Origin: Chitinophagales bacterium
Lineage (GTDB): Bacteria; Bacteroidota; Bacteroidia; Chitinophagales; UBA2359
NCBI GenBank assembly: GCA_020629335.1
Contig: JAHDDN010000154.1
Location: forward strand, 1 to 9,688
DNA: 9,688 nt
Reading direction: 5' to 3'
The notes beneath the pieces were generated by a model, which did no database searches, was not told the DNA's origin, and saw nothing but the letters and a program-made list of their open reading frames with translations. The position numbers and the translations under genes are program-made. How positions within the stretch are numbered: the stretch's first letter is position 1; every line of letters starts with the position of its first letter. Shown here piece by piece: positions 1 to 7,092 of this stretch.

Positions 1-114
1 TTCTTTTAGTTCTGTGATTAGGTTTATTAGATCATTTTTTATTGAATGATGCTTTTTGGCCAATCTTTTTATTTCTCTTTCGAAATTATCTGTGTATTGA
101 ATTTCATAGCTCAT
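1..114 (-). CDS. RelE/ParE-family toxin, N-terminal part (runs off the window)
   Basis: Probable toxin of a type II toxin-antitoxin module, of the RelE/ParE fold; RelE-type members cleave mRNA on the ribosome and ParE-type members act on gyrase, and the visible part cannot separate the two. Thirty-eight codons are visible without a stop, starting MSYEIQYTDNFEREIKRLAK: a first beta strand (YEIQYTDNF) followed by a basic amphipathic helix (FEREIKRLAKKH) and a second helix (IKNDLINLITELKE), which is the normal beginning of RelE/ParE toxins. Full-length members have about 85-110 residues, so well over half the protein, including the C-terminal residues used for catalysis, lies outside. The ATG at 112-114 lies inside the end of the antitoxin gene (11-nt overlap), the usual arrangement for translational coupling. 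The alternative ATG at 105-107 stops after 12 codons and is not used. Family assignment rests on the N-terminal pattern and the context only. Confidence 0.72.
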   Translation of the reverse strand, partial: MSYEIQYTDNFEREIKRLAKKHHSIKNDLINLITELKE

Positions 115-310
115 CGAGAAGTTGTTGAGCTGATTTTAACTTAATTTTTCCTTCTTTGGCTAAATTAACCTGATCTACTGCTTCTTTGATACCTTTTAGT
201 AAATTATTTTTATCAGTTTGAATAGTTTGTGTTTTAACGAATTCAAAGTTTTCGAGTAGCTCAAGAATAAACCGTGCCTTATCATCTCTTACTTCAACTA
301 GTAGTTTCAT
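104..310 (-). CDS. Small antitoxin of a type II toxin-antitoxin pair
   Basis: A 68-residue acidic/basic protein lying directly upstream of, and overlapping, a RelE/ParE-like toxin gene. The N-terminus (MKLLVEVRDDKARFILELLE) has the strand-then-helix pattern of short Bacteroidota antitoxins that pair with RelE/ParE toxins, probably for dimerisation or DNA binding. The C-terminal half (about residues 38-68, GIKEAVDQVNLAKEGKIKLK followed by SAQQLLDEL) is a charged helix of the kind that wraps round the toxin. Role: neutralise the toxin by direct binding and, by analogy with other type II systems, repress the shared promoter. The gene starts 50 nt after the end of the DUF4296 lipoprotein gene and probably has its own promoter in that gap. 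No named antitoxin family is recognised with certainty; the assignment depends on size, position and overlap. Confidence 0.75.
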   Translation of the reverse strand: MKLLVEVRDDKARFILELLENFEFVKTQTIQTDKNNLLKGIKEAVDQVNLAKEGKIKLKSAQQLLDEL

Positions 311-326
311 AGTTTGTTTTTTAGGG

Positions 327-355
327 AATATAGTTTAAATGAATGAAACAGTCAA
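327..355 (-). promoter_or_regulatory. Candidate promoter of the toxin-antitoxin operon, of E. coli sigma-70 type
   Basis: Read on the minus strand, the gap between the DUF4296 gene and the antitoxin holds TTGACT (350-355), a 17-nt spacer, and TATATT (327-332), each a 5/6 match to the classical -35 and -10 boxes at ideal spacing. The -10 ends 16 nt before the antitoxin ATG, giving a very short leader. No TAnnTTTG box of the Bacteroidota type is seen here. The DNA is AT-rich, so a chance match is possible. Confidence 0.4.
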
Positions 356-360
356 GTATG

Positions 361-807
361 TTATTTTTTCTTTTCTTTCTTTTTATCTACCTTTTCAACT
401 TTTTCCTCTTTGTTGGTTTCTTTGGCTTTTTTTTGAAGCTTTTTTTCTTCGAGTTTCATGGCTTTGATGAGTTCTTCGTAGAGTTTTTCGAATTCTTTGG
501 TATTTCTGGCGTAGTGGTAGTAGGTTTTTCGGAAATCTTCTTTGTTGATTTGGTGTTTTTTGAAAACTTCTTGATAGTATTGATCTTTGGTGAGTAGATG
601 ATAGGCGGTGTCTTTTTTGAGCATTAGATCTGCTGCAAGGGATTCGGCTTGGTGGATATCAGTCAAGACTTGTTTGAATTGTTCTCGCTCAATTAGTTGG
701 CCTGGGAATTCTGGTAGGGGGGCTTGTTCGTGGCAGGCGAGGGTGAACATACATAAGATAATGATGATTAAATGAGATAGGTATTTTAAGTTGGTGGAAA
801 GATTCAT
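361..807 (-). CDS. DUF4296 domain lipoprotein with Lys/Glu-rich tail
   Basis: A predicted envelope lipoprotein of unknown function. From the ATG at 805-807 it has 148 residues: a hydrophobic signal segment (about residues 9-24, HLIIIILCMFTLA) ending in a lipobox with the lipidated Cys at residue 25 (FTLAC). Next comes a DUF4296-like domain (about residues 31-115) with the characteristic order LIEREQFKQVLTDIHQAESL, a Tyr-rich middle (YHLLTKDQYYQEVFKKHQI) and FRKTYYHYARN...FEKLYEELI. The last ~30 residues are almost only Lys and Glu. DUF4296 proteins are common Bacteroidota lipoproteins without an assigned role. An in-frame ATG seven codons upstream (826-828) is possible; I prefer 807 because the shorter signal peptide is more usual and an A-rich stretch (AAAGAAA) precedes it. 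It is divergent from yggS, with 56 nt between the starts, and no terminator is visible before the toxin-antitoxin genes. Confidence 0.82.
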   Translation of the reverse strand: MNLSTNLKYLSHLIIIILCMFTLACHEQAPLPEFPGQLIEREQFKQVLTDIHQAESLAADLMLKKDTAYHLLTKDQYYQEVFKKHQINKEDFRKTYYHYARNTKEFEKLYEELIKAMKLEEKKLQKKAKETNKEEKVEKVDKKKEKKK

Positions 808-863
808 TTTCTTTGTGATTTCAATCATAAAACTTTAAATGAGTTCGATTTAAAAACGAAGTT

Positions 864-1529
864 ATGCCTAATATAGATCAATTAAAAGCTCTTAAACAAT
901 ATTTAGACGAAAAAAATGCGCAATTGATTGCAGTGTCTAAAACAAAAACGGTCAAAGATATACGAGAAGTATACGATGCTGGCCAGCGAGTATTTGGTGA
1001 GAACCGGGTACAGGAGATGGTAGAGAAACAGGGAGAATTGCCGAATGATATTGAGTGGCATTTGATTGGTCATTTGCAGACGAATAAGGTGAAGTATATG
1101 GCTTCTTTTGTGGCTTTGGTGCATTCGGTTGATAGTTTGAAGTTATTGGAGGAGGTGAATAAGCAGGCGATTAAGCATGGGCGAGTGATTGATTGTTTGT
1201 TGCAGATGCATATTGCGGAGGAGAGTAGTAAGTTTGGTTTGAATGAGGCGGAGTTGAAGGAATTATTGGAGAGTGAGGCTTTTCGATTGATGTCTAATGT
1301 GCGTATTGTGGGCTTAATGGGTATGGCGACTTTTACAGATGATGAAGAACAGCTGCGTTCGGAGTTCAAGCATTTGAAGGGGATTTTTGATCGTACAAAG
1401 TCAGCTTATTTTGCTAATAGACGCTACTTTAAGGACATCTCAATGGGAATGTCGGGAGATTATGAGTTGGCAGTTGCAGAGGGCAGTACGATGGTTAGGG
1501 TTGGAAGTTTGATATTTGGTAGTAGATAG
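864..1529 (+). CDS. yggS: YggS/PLPBP family pyridoxal-phosphate homeostasis protein
   Basis: Cytoplasmic PLP-binding protein (PLPBP/PipY/YggS family) with a single TIM-barrel domain like the N-terminal domain of alanine racemase. It has no established enzymatic activity and maintains vitamin B6 and amino/keto-acid balance. The protein has 221 residues, normal for the family (about 220-245). The PLP lysine is K26 in AVSKTKT; other family signatures are FGENRVQE (about 45-52), WHLIGHLQTNK (about 65-75), GLMGMATF (about 150-157), the phosphate-binding SMGMSGDYELAVAEGSTMVR (about 193-212) and the terminal GSLIFGSR. All key motifs are intact. The start at 864 leaves only ten residues before the first barrel helix, slightly short but usual for compact members. 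It is alone on its strand here: divergent from the DUF4296 gene and convergent with the DUF72 gene, 19 nt apart. No proC or yggT neighbour is present. Confidence 0.95.
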   Translation: MPNIDQLKALKQYLDEKNAQLIAVSKTKTVKDIREVYDAGQRVFGENRVQEMVEKQGELPNDIEWHLIGHLQTNKVKYMASFVALVHSVDSLKLLEEVNKQAIKHGRVIDCLLQMHIAEESSKFGLNEAELKELLESEAFRLMSNVRIVGLMGMATFTDDEEQLRSEFKHLKGIFDRTKSAYFANRRYFKDISMGMSGDYELAVAEGSTMVRVGSLIFGSR

Positions 1530-1548
1530 ATTTTCGTATTAAACAGAT

Positions 1549-2463
1549 TTAGAAGAGGGTTCCTTGTATTCCTTCTTTGGGAAGAAATTCGAGTAAGGGG
1601 ATATTGAAATTCCCTTTTTTATTCATTTGTTCGATGAAGTAGTTGGTTAGTTCGGGTACGAGTTCTTCTTCTGGTTGGTGGAAGAATAGGTATACTTCTT
1701 TTAATCCTTTTTGATTCCATTCTATGATTTTATCGACCCATTGATCCATTCGACTGTAATCGCTTGGGTGTAATTCATTACCTACGAAGCGTATGATGGC
1801 GGTGGTATGGGTGAGTCTTTGGTGCAGTACATCTTGACGTCCAGCAGTATCAGTGATGATATTGATGATTTGGCGTTCTTCTAAGAGGTCGAAAACTTCT
1901 TTGGACAGTACTGGGTCGCTGAACCAGCCTGGATGGCGAAATTCAATAGCGAATAGAAAGTCTTTGGGTACGAGTTTTAAGAAGTTGGTAAGAATCGCTA
2001 ATTTGCTGGGTGAAAACTGCGGTGGCAGGGTCATAAAACTTGGCCCTAATTGGTCAGTAAATTTATTCATAACCTTGGTGAATTGGCCCATTTCGTAGGC
2101 GCAATCATTAAGGTGTTTTCTGTGGCTGATGACTTGTGAGACTTTAGGACAAAATTTAAAATCGGCTGCGGTCATAGAGATCCATCTTTCTATATTATGT
2201 GTTTGTGGTGTTCGGTAGAAAGTGGTGTTTAGTTCGATGGAGTTATAATGTCTGGCATAGGCAGATAGCATAGAGTGAGATTTGGTACGCTTAGGATAGA
2301 TTTTGCCTACCCAGCTTTTGTTAGCCCATGATGGTGCGCCCATGTATACTTTTAGTGGGGCCGGTTCTTGCTTGCTTAGAAATACAGCGGTGTCAGGATG
2401 ATCTGCTGGTAAGTTGAATTCTAATTGATCGATCTCTTCTTTACTTAGCTTTCCAAATTTCAT
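1549..2463 (-). CDS. DUF72 domain protein (YecE-like TIM barrel)
   Basis: A 304-residue cytoplasmic protein of the DUF72/YecE family, a TIM-barrel fold of uncertain biochemical role. Signatures seen in order: YMGAPSWANKSWVGKIYP (about residues 40-57), the core motif HYNSIELNTTFYRTP (about 72-86, compare the family's NSxE-NxTFYR pattern), FKFCPKVSQVISHRKHL (about 101-117), GPSFMTLPPQFSP (about 139-151), FAIEFRHPGWF (about 169-179), IIRFVGNE (about 222-229) and VYLFFHQPEE (near 255-265, where many members have the VYFNN-type strand). There is an N-terminal extension of about 35 residues before the barrel. The gene follows the T9SS gene after only 5 nt, so the two are probably co-transcribed although they share no obvious function. 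No terminator is visible in the 19 nt separating it from the end of yggS. Confidence 0.9.
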   Translation of the reverse strand: MKFGKLSKEEIDQLEFNLPADHPDTAVFLSKQEPAPLKVYMGAPSWANKSWVGKIYPKRTKSHSMLSAYARHYNSIELNTTFYRTPQTHNIERWISMTAADFKFCPKVSQVISHRKHLNDCAYEMGQFTKVMNKFTDQLGPSFMTLPPQFSPSKLAILTNFLKLVPKDFLFAIEFRHPGWFSDPVLSKEVFDLLEERQIINIITDTAGRQDVLHQRLTHTTAIIRFVGNELHPSDYSRMDQWVDKIIEWNQKGLKEVYLFFHQPEEELVPELTNYFIEQMNKKGNFNIPLLEFLPKEGIQGTLF

Positions 2464-2468
2464 AGATA

Positions 2469-4049
2469 TTATTTTATTAGGCTTATGGTTCTGATGAAGC
2501 GTTCATTATTAGAAGTTATGCTTAATACGTACAATTGGTTTTTTTGTTCAGGCAATGGGATTTGAATTTGTTGGAGGTCCTTGTATTGTGCTTGATATAC
2601 TTTTTGGCCTTGTATGTTGTATAGTTCGATTTGTAGCGGCTCGTTTATTAATTGATCGCTATTAATTTGGATGTGATTTGGGTAGACGTTTACTTGAAAA
2701 TTGTTGTCCCAATCTTGTGTATTAACACCAGGAATGACTGCTATGTTCTGGGTAAGTGTCATGGGACCACAGGGGTCAAATTCGCTTAGTGTATAAGTGA
2801 TGTCAAAGTTACCTCCGCTGGATAGAGCAGGATCAAAGTAATAATCTCCATCAATTACTACTACGCCATTTCCTGAGAAGGTGCCATAATTAGGAGTGGC
2901 TTCCAGTAATATGGGTTCATCTGAGGTGTTGATAGTAGTGGCAGTTAGGTTAAAAGCAGGATCATCAATGATATATATATTTTGAGTAAAGGTATTAGAA
3001 CAAGCATTCTCAAGATCAACATGATAATAAGTTAATTCATATTCTCCAATTCCCCAGAAAGCTGGATTTAAGTATTCAACTGAGATTTGATCGGTTTCAT
3101 TAATTGGTTTGAGGTAAGCTAAAGTATTTATTCCATTAATCATTTGATTCCCTGTAATTTCTACTGCTTCATCATTTAAACAAAAAACGGTATCCATAGT
3201 GAAATATAATTCTGGTATAAATGTCACTTCAAAATCAAAGGAATTGATACATTCCTCTCCATTAATATCTGTGCTAAAATATAAAGTATACGATCCTTCA
3301 TTTTCAATTGAAAGAATTTGGCCATTTTCTTCGTCAAAGCTAATACCATCAGGTTCAAAAGTAATTTCCCCATCGGAAACATTATGATTAATAAATAGAT
3401 GATTGACATTATCGGAATTGATATTATCAGTATTATTCCAACAAGGAAATAGTATAATGTTATTATTAGGAATAGTATCATCAGTTAGATAAACACAACT
3501 GGTATAAATGCTAGTTGTTGTTTCACAATCTATCCCATCAATGATTGTAAAATAGCTAATTTCATTTTCTCCACATTCAGCTAAAGATGGAATAAAAGTG
3601 CCATTTGCTTCATCTACTCCATCTCCATAAAAGACGCCAATAATTTCAGAACCCTCTAAATTCAAAGTATCAACATTGCTTGAGCATACTGTTTCAGTAG
3701 GCATTCCATTACTGGCTAAAACACTAAATGATGTTTCAGGTAAAATGTTAAAAGGCTGACTGAATGAACATTCTGTCCCATTGATTTCTACCATATAGCT
3801 AATCTCATATATTCCTGGAGTCAATACTGAGGCATCTAAAATATTATCAGTGATTCCTTCTCCAGAAAAAAAGCCTCCCTCAGGTGTTCCAATAAGGGAT
3901 AATGAGTTGTTGATGGTACTATTTACACAATTACCATAAACAGGTATATTAGAAGAGTTTAATATTTCAAAGCTCACATCACCACAATCTTGGGCTAAAA
4001 GGGATAGAGTTAAGAAAGAAAATAGGATTAGTAATATTAGGTGTTTCAT
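2469..4049 (-). CDS. Secreted modular surface protein with T9SS type A C-terminal sorting domain
   Basis: Predicted cargo of the type IX secretion system, exported through the Sec pathway and then across the outer membrane to the surface or medium. With the ATG at 4047-4049 it has 526 residues: a Sec signal peptide (MKHLILLILFSFLTLSLLAQ), then about five divergent beta-rich modules (roughly 22-103, 105-186, 187-278, 280-362 and 365-438). Several repeat a GxFxGxGV-like turn (GGFFSGEGI, IGVFYGDGV, YGTFSGNGV) followed by a strand ending in ISY/ITY, with scattered Cys residues. Residues about 453-526 form the sorting domain: VNVYPNHIQIN, LQIELYNIQGQKVYQ and a final strand ending FIRTISLIK. A longer reading from 4085 adds 12 residues, but the probable transcription start lies downstream of that codon. 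No enzymatic domain is recognised; adhesion or matrix function is a guess. DUF72 follows after 5 nt. Confidence 0.88.
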   Translation of the reverse strand: MKHLILLILFSFLTLSLLAQDCGDVSFEILNSSNIPVYGNCVNSTINNSLSLIGTPEGGFFSGEGITDNILDASVLTPGIYEISYMVEINGTECSFSQPFNILPETSFSVLASNGMPTETVCSSNVDTLNLEGSEIIGVFYGDGVDEANGTFIPSLAECGENEISYFTIIDGIDCETTTSIYTSCVYLTDDTIPNNNIILFPCWNNTDNINSDNVNHLFINHNVSDGEITFEPDGISFDEENGQILSIENEGSYTLYFSTDINGEECINSFDFEVTFIPELYFTMDTVFCLNDEAVEITGNQMINGINTLAYLKPINETDQISVEYLNPAFWGIGEYELTYYHVDLENACSNTFTQNIYIIDDPAFNLTATTINTSDEPILLEATPNYGTFSGNGVVVIDGDYYFDPALSSGGNFDITYTLSEFDPCGPMTLTQNIAVIPGVNTQDWDNNFQVNVYPNHIQINSDQLINEPLQIELYNIQGQKVYQAQYKDLQQIQIPLPEQKNQLYVLSITSNNERFIRTISLIK

Positions 4050-4082
4050 TTGGTATGTGTATTTAAGACATTTATTTTGACA

Positions 4083-4112
4083 CAAAATTAATGATAATGG
4101 GGTGAAAACAAA
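4083..4112 (-). promoter_or_regulatory. Bacteroidota-type promoter of the T9SS gene
   Basis: On the minus strand TAATTTTG (4083-4090) matches the Bacteroidota -7 box TAnnTTTG exactly, and TTTG (4109-4112) lies 18 nt upstream as the -33 element. Transcription would start near 4076, leaving a leader of about 27 nt before the ATG at 4049 and excluding the upstream ATG at 4085. The -33 element sits within the T-run of the preceding terminator. Confidence 0.6.
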
Positions 4113-4151
4113 AACGGCCAGATTTCCATATTTTGGAAATCTGGCCGTTTT
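4111..4151 (-). terminator. Rho-independent terminator of the M1 aminopeptidase gene
   Basis: A perfect 18-bp inverted repeat (arms 4111-4128 and 4134-4151, loop 5 nt) with a GC core CGGCCAGA and A/T ends. On the minus strand the stem is followed by TTTTTGTTTT, so it would end transcripts leaving the aminopeptidase gene, 24 nt after its stop. On the plus strand the right arm ends in TTTT only, and no gene needs it there. Confidence 0.9.
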
Positions 4152-4175
4152 AAAAAATGTATTAAGGGATGATTA

Positions 4176-6824
4176 TTAATTCATCATAGAGTAATACATT
4201 TGAAGTTGTTCATTTGTTTCTTGGTCTTTGATGCCTTGAATGATTTCATTGAATTTATCAATTTTTAGCTGTAATTGATCTCTTTCAGCTTGATCAGAAC
4301 CGGCGCTGCCATCAAACTCATTCAATTGATCTTTATAGTTGTTTTTGACTTGCAAGATGGTGTTAGTTGCTTGGTATCTCACCCACCATGCATCATGATC
4401 GGTCGCAATATTTTTGATAGTGGCTACTCCTTTTTCTACTATACCATGGCTATTAGCATTATTGAGGTAGGTATTATAGTGTTGTAGTAAAGAGTAGGTG
4501 CCGAATCCATCAGCAGTGGCTAATTTGTTTTCGAAGTAAGGTTGGTACACTTCACCACCATTATCTGCATAGATGCTTGCCACAGCATTTGAGATAGAGC
4601 TATTTTTTTCATCTTCAAATTCTTTTGCATAAGAAAGTGCTGCTGCTTCATCTGTGTTAGCGATATTGGTCAATCCAGCCGCAGCCATTCTATAAGAAGA
4701 GTCCTTGATTGCTGCTTTGTATAGATCAGTGAAATCTTCCCCTTCAAATTCACTTAGTTTGTTAAGAGCTTTTGACTTGACAGCAGTATCGTCATCGTTT
4801 TTTACCAGCGTTAATAATTTCGTTTTTAGTTCTTCTTTGATATTGCTTTCAATTTTGATTCTGTCGATCGCTTCTGCTTTGATTTTCCAGTAAGGATCAT
4901 CTAAGGCTTTCATCATTACCATTTGTGCTTCTTCTTCAAATAACTGCTCTTTATCGCACTCTTGTAGCGCTTCGAATCTATCCATGAAAAGAGGAGCGTG
5001 ATTAAATTGATGAATGGATTGGTCTAAAGGTTTTTTCTCCTTGATCACTCCTAATAGCATTTTTTCAGCATCAAAGTTGATTAGATCAGGCTTACTTTCA
5101 TAAGGGATACTGATCGTTTGTTCTTTTTCTGTAAATACCAAGTTGGTTCTTGTAGCTTCACTTCCTTTATAAATATCTACTGCAACAGGAAGTTTGTAGA
5201 TGACATCGTGATCTTGTTTTTGCTTTAGGGTGATATCTACTGATTTATTAGCTTCATCGTATTTAGACTTCACTTTAAGATCAGGGTGGCCTGCAGAGAG
5301 GAACCATTGAGTAAAGAACCAGTTGAGGTCTTCCCCAGTAATTTCTTCAAATGCTAGACGTAGATCATGAATTTCTACTGATTGGAATTCGTTATCTTTT
5401 AGGTATAAGTTTAAGGCTTTGAAGAAGGCATCATCCCCTACATATTTTCTTAGCATATGGAGTACTCTTCCACCTTTTTGGTAAGAGTGTGCATCAAACA
5501 TATCCTCTTTATCTTCGTGATAGTATCTGATTAAAGGCTCTTGTTTTTGGCGAGATTCCATTTTGTATTGTTCCATATCTTGGTGGATGTGGTAATCTCC
5601 TTCGTCTCGTCCTCTTTTATGTTCTAACCAGAGATATTCGCCATAAGTAGCGAAAGACTCATTAAGTGGCAAGTTTGCCCAAGATTCGCAAGTTACTAAA
5701 TCACCAAACCAGTGGTGGAATAGTTCATGTGCTACAATATCTTCATAATTTCCATCAATTAACTCTCTGTCTGTTTGGTTTAATGCTTCCATATAAATGG
5801 AACAACTTGTATTTTCCATGGCACCCGATACAAAGTCTCTCACGATTACCTGATGGTATTTATCCCAAGGATAATCATAACCTAAAGTATTAGAGAAGAA
5901 TTCGAGCATTTCGGGAGTATCACCGAAGATACCTCTTGCGAATGGTGCATAATCTGGTTCTACATAGTAGTGTACGTCCATTGTGCGCCATTTGTCTTTG
6001 ATGACGGCATATTCTCCAATAGCCATTGCGAATAGGTAAGGAGCGTGTGGTTTTTCTTGTTTCCAGTGGTCAGTACGAGTGCCGTCTGCATTAGGTGTAG
6101 ATTTCATGAACTTACCATTAGAAAGAGAAACGTATTTGTCAGGGACAGTAATGAACATTTCTTGAGAGGTACGCTCATTAGGAGAGTCGATAGTTGGGAA
6201 CCAGCAAGAAGAGGCTTCTGTTTCTCCTTGTGTCCATATTTGTGTTGGTTTATTTTTGTCTGATTCATCTGGGTCGATGAAGTAGAGTCCTTTATCAGAA
6301 GTAATAGCGAGGCTACCACCTGGTTCTAGTTCATCAGGGCGTGCTACATAATCGATGAAGATGGTGTATTCTTCAGTAGATTTATACTCTTTGTCTAATT
6401 GAATATCAATGATAAGGTCGTTGTATTCATACTTTAGAGGTGTTTTACTCGCATTTTTCATTAGAGCCACTTCATTTATGATGAAGCCTTTAGCATCTAA
6501 TTGTAATTGAGAAGATGGGTAGAAATAAGGTTTTAGCTTTAAAGTAGCTTTACCTATTGCGTGTCTTTTGGCAAAGTCAAAAGACAGTTCTAATTTAGTG
6601 TCTATTAGATCATGTACTCTTCGTTCACTAGTATTGTAGTAAGGAAGAGGAGTAGAAGCTTCTACACTCATGGTGTCTAAATCGATTGTTTCGATTTGTT
6701 TTAGAGCTTCTTGTAGGGCCTGTTCTGCTGCTGCATCTGCGTCTTTTTGAGCATTTTTTGTAGAAGAACAAGCTGAAAGAGTCATAACTCCTATACTTAG
6801 GGCTATTAGCCAAATTTTAGTCAT
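4176..6824 (-). CDS. M1 family zinc aminopeptidase, lipoprotein
   Basis: A predicted envelope-anchored metallo-aminopeptidase that removes N-terminal residues from peptides, probably for peptide nutrition. The 882-residue length is typical of M1 enzymes. A signal peptide ends in a lipobox with Cys19 (MTLSAC), followed by an Ala/Asp/Glu-rich linker. The N-terminal beta domain covers about 60-260. The catalytic domain (about 265-500) has the exopeptidase motif GAMEN (334-338), the zinc site HELFH (H366, H370; E367 catalytic) with the third ligand E389 in NESF, and the transition-state Tyr in SYQKG (Y448). The C-terminal part (about 610-830) is helical with HEAT-like repeats (DDPYWKIKAEAIDRI, DDDTAVKSKALNKL). 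All catalytic residues are present. It has its own strong terminator; the porin-like gene lies 279 nt upstream on the same strand, but a large palindrome separates them. Substrate preference cannot be read from the sequence. Confidence 0.95.
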   Translation of the reverse strand: MTKIWLIALSIGVMTLSACSSTKNAQKDADAAAEQALQEALKQIETIDLDTMSVEASTPLPYYNTSERRVHDLIDTKLELSFDFAKRHAIGKATLKLKPYFYPSSQLQLDAKGFIINEVALMKNASKTPLKYEYNDLIIDIQLDKEYKSTEEYTIFIDYVARPDELEPGGSLAITSDKGLYFIDPDESDKNKPTQIWTQGETEASSCWFPTIDSPNERTSQEMFITVPDKYVSLSNGKFMKSTPNADGTRTDHWKQEKPHAPYLFAMAIGEYAVIKDKWRTMDVHYYVEPDYAPFARGIFGDTPEMLEFFSNTLGYDYPWDKYHQVIVRDFVSGAMENTSCSIYMEALNQTDRELIDGNYEDIVAHELFHHWFGDLVTCESWANLPLNESFATYGEYLWLEHKRGRDEGDYHIHQDMEQYKMESRQKQEPLIRYYHEDKEDMFDAHSYQKGGRVLHMLRKYVGDDAFFKALNLYLKDNEFQSVEIHDLRLAFEEITGEDLNWFFTQWFLSAGHPDLKVKSKYDEANKSVDITLKQKQDHDVIYKLPVAVDIYKGSEATRTNLVFTEKEQTISIPYESKPDLINFDAEKMLLGVIKEKKPLDQSIHQFNHAPLFMDRFEALQECDKEQLFEEEAQMVMMKALDDPYWKIKAEAIDRIKIESNIKEELKTKLLTLVKNDDDTAVKSKALNKLSEFEGEDFTDLYKAAIKDSSYRMAAAGLTNIANTDEAAALSYAKEFEDEKNSSISNAVASIYADNGGEVYQPYFENKLATADGFGTYSLLQHYNTYLNNANSHGIVEKGVATIKNIATDHDAWWVRYQATNTILQVKNNYKDQLNEFDGSAGSDQAERDQLQLKIDKFNEIIQGIKDQETNEQLQMYYSMMN

Positions 6825-6888
6825 TATATTATATATTTTGTTTTCTGTCTAGGAATACTAAAACAATAAATTTACGTTTTCTACTGGT

Positions 6889-6970
6889 AAAAATAAACAA
6901 GCACTGCGTTGCAAAAGCCTTGCGTAGCGCTGCTATGCTTCGTTTTTGCGCCTTGTGATTGTTCATTTTT
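6889..6970. repeat. Imperfect palindrome between the porin-like and aminopeptidase genes
   Basis: An 82-nt inverted repeat centred near 6930. The outer arms (6889-6904 and 6955-6970) pair at 14 of 16 positions and the inner arms (6911-6928 and 6932-6949) at 13 of 18, with a 3-nt loop. The inner part is clearly richer in GC than the surrounding DNA. Both strands could form a long hairpin. It explains an open but unconvincing minus-strand frame across 6829-7086. It may be a dispersed intergenic repeat, an attenuating hairpin, or a processing site for minus-strand RNA. Confidence 0.6.
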
Positions 6971-7092
6971 CCTGTGTATAAAAGGGCTAAATTTATTATT
7001 TCAGCATTCCTTGCAAAAATAAGTGATTTTGTAGCTGAATATGGGAATTTAGCATTTTTTAATAGTGCTATGTCTTGAAAGCGCATATAAAT

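Noticed and set aside
343..597. 84-residue Phe-rich plus-strand frame
   Set aside because: It is the antisense shadow of the Lys/Glu-rich tail of the DUF4296 gene; the poly-Phe composition follows from reading AAA/GAA codons backwards.
3224..3481. 85-residue hydrophobic minus-strand frame inside the T9SS gene
   Set aside because: Out-of-frame shadow of a gene with a clear signal peptide and sorting domain; its Ile/Leu richness reflects AT-rich codons.
4050..4085. Upstream start codon extending the T9SS protein by 12 residues
   Set aside because: It would place polar residues before the signal peptide and lies upstream of the start expected from the TAATTTTG promoter box.
6829..7086. 85-residue minus-strand frame upstream of the aminopeptidase
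   Set aside because: It runs through the 82-nt palindrome, has no recognisable domain, and its translation changes character at the repeat; an open frame by chance is more likely.
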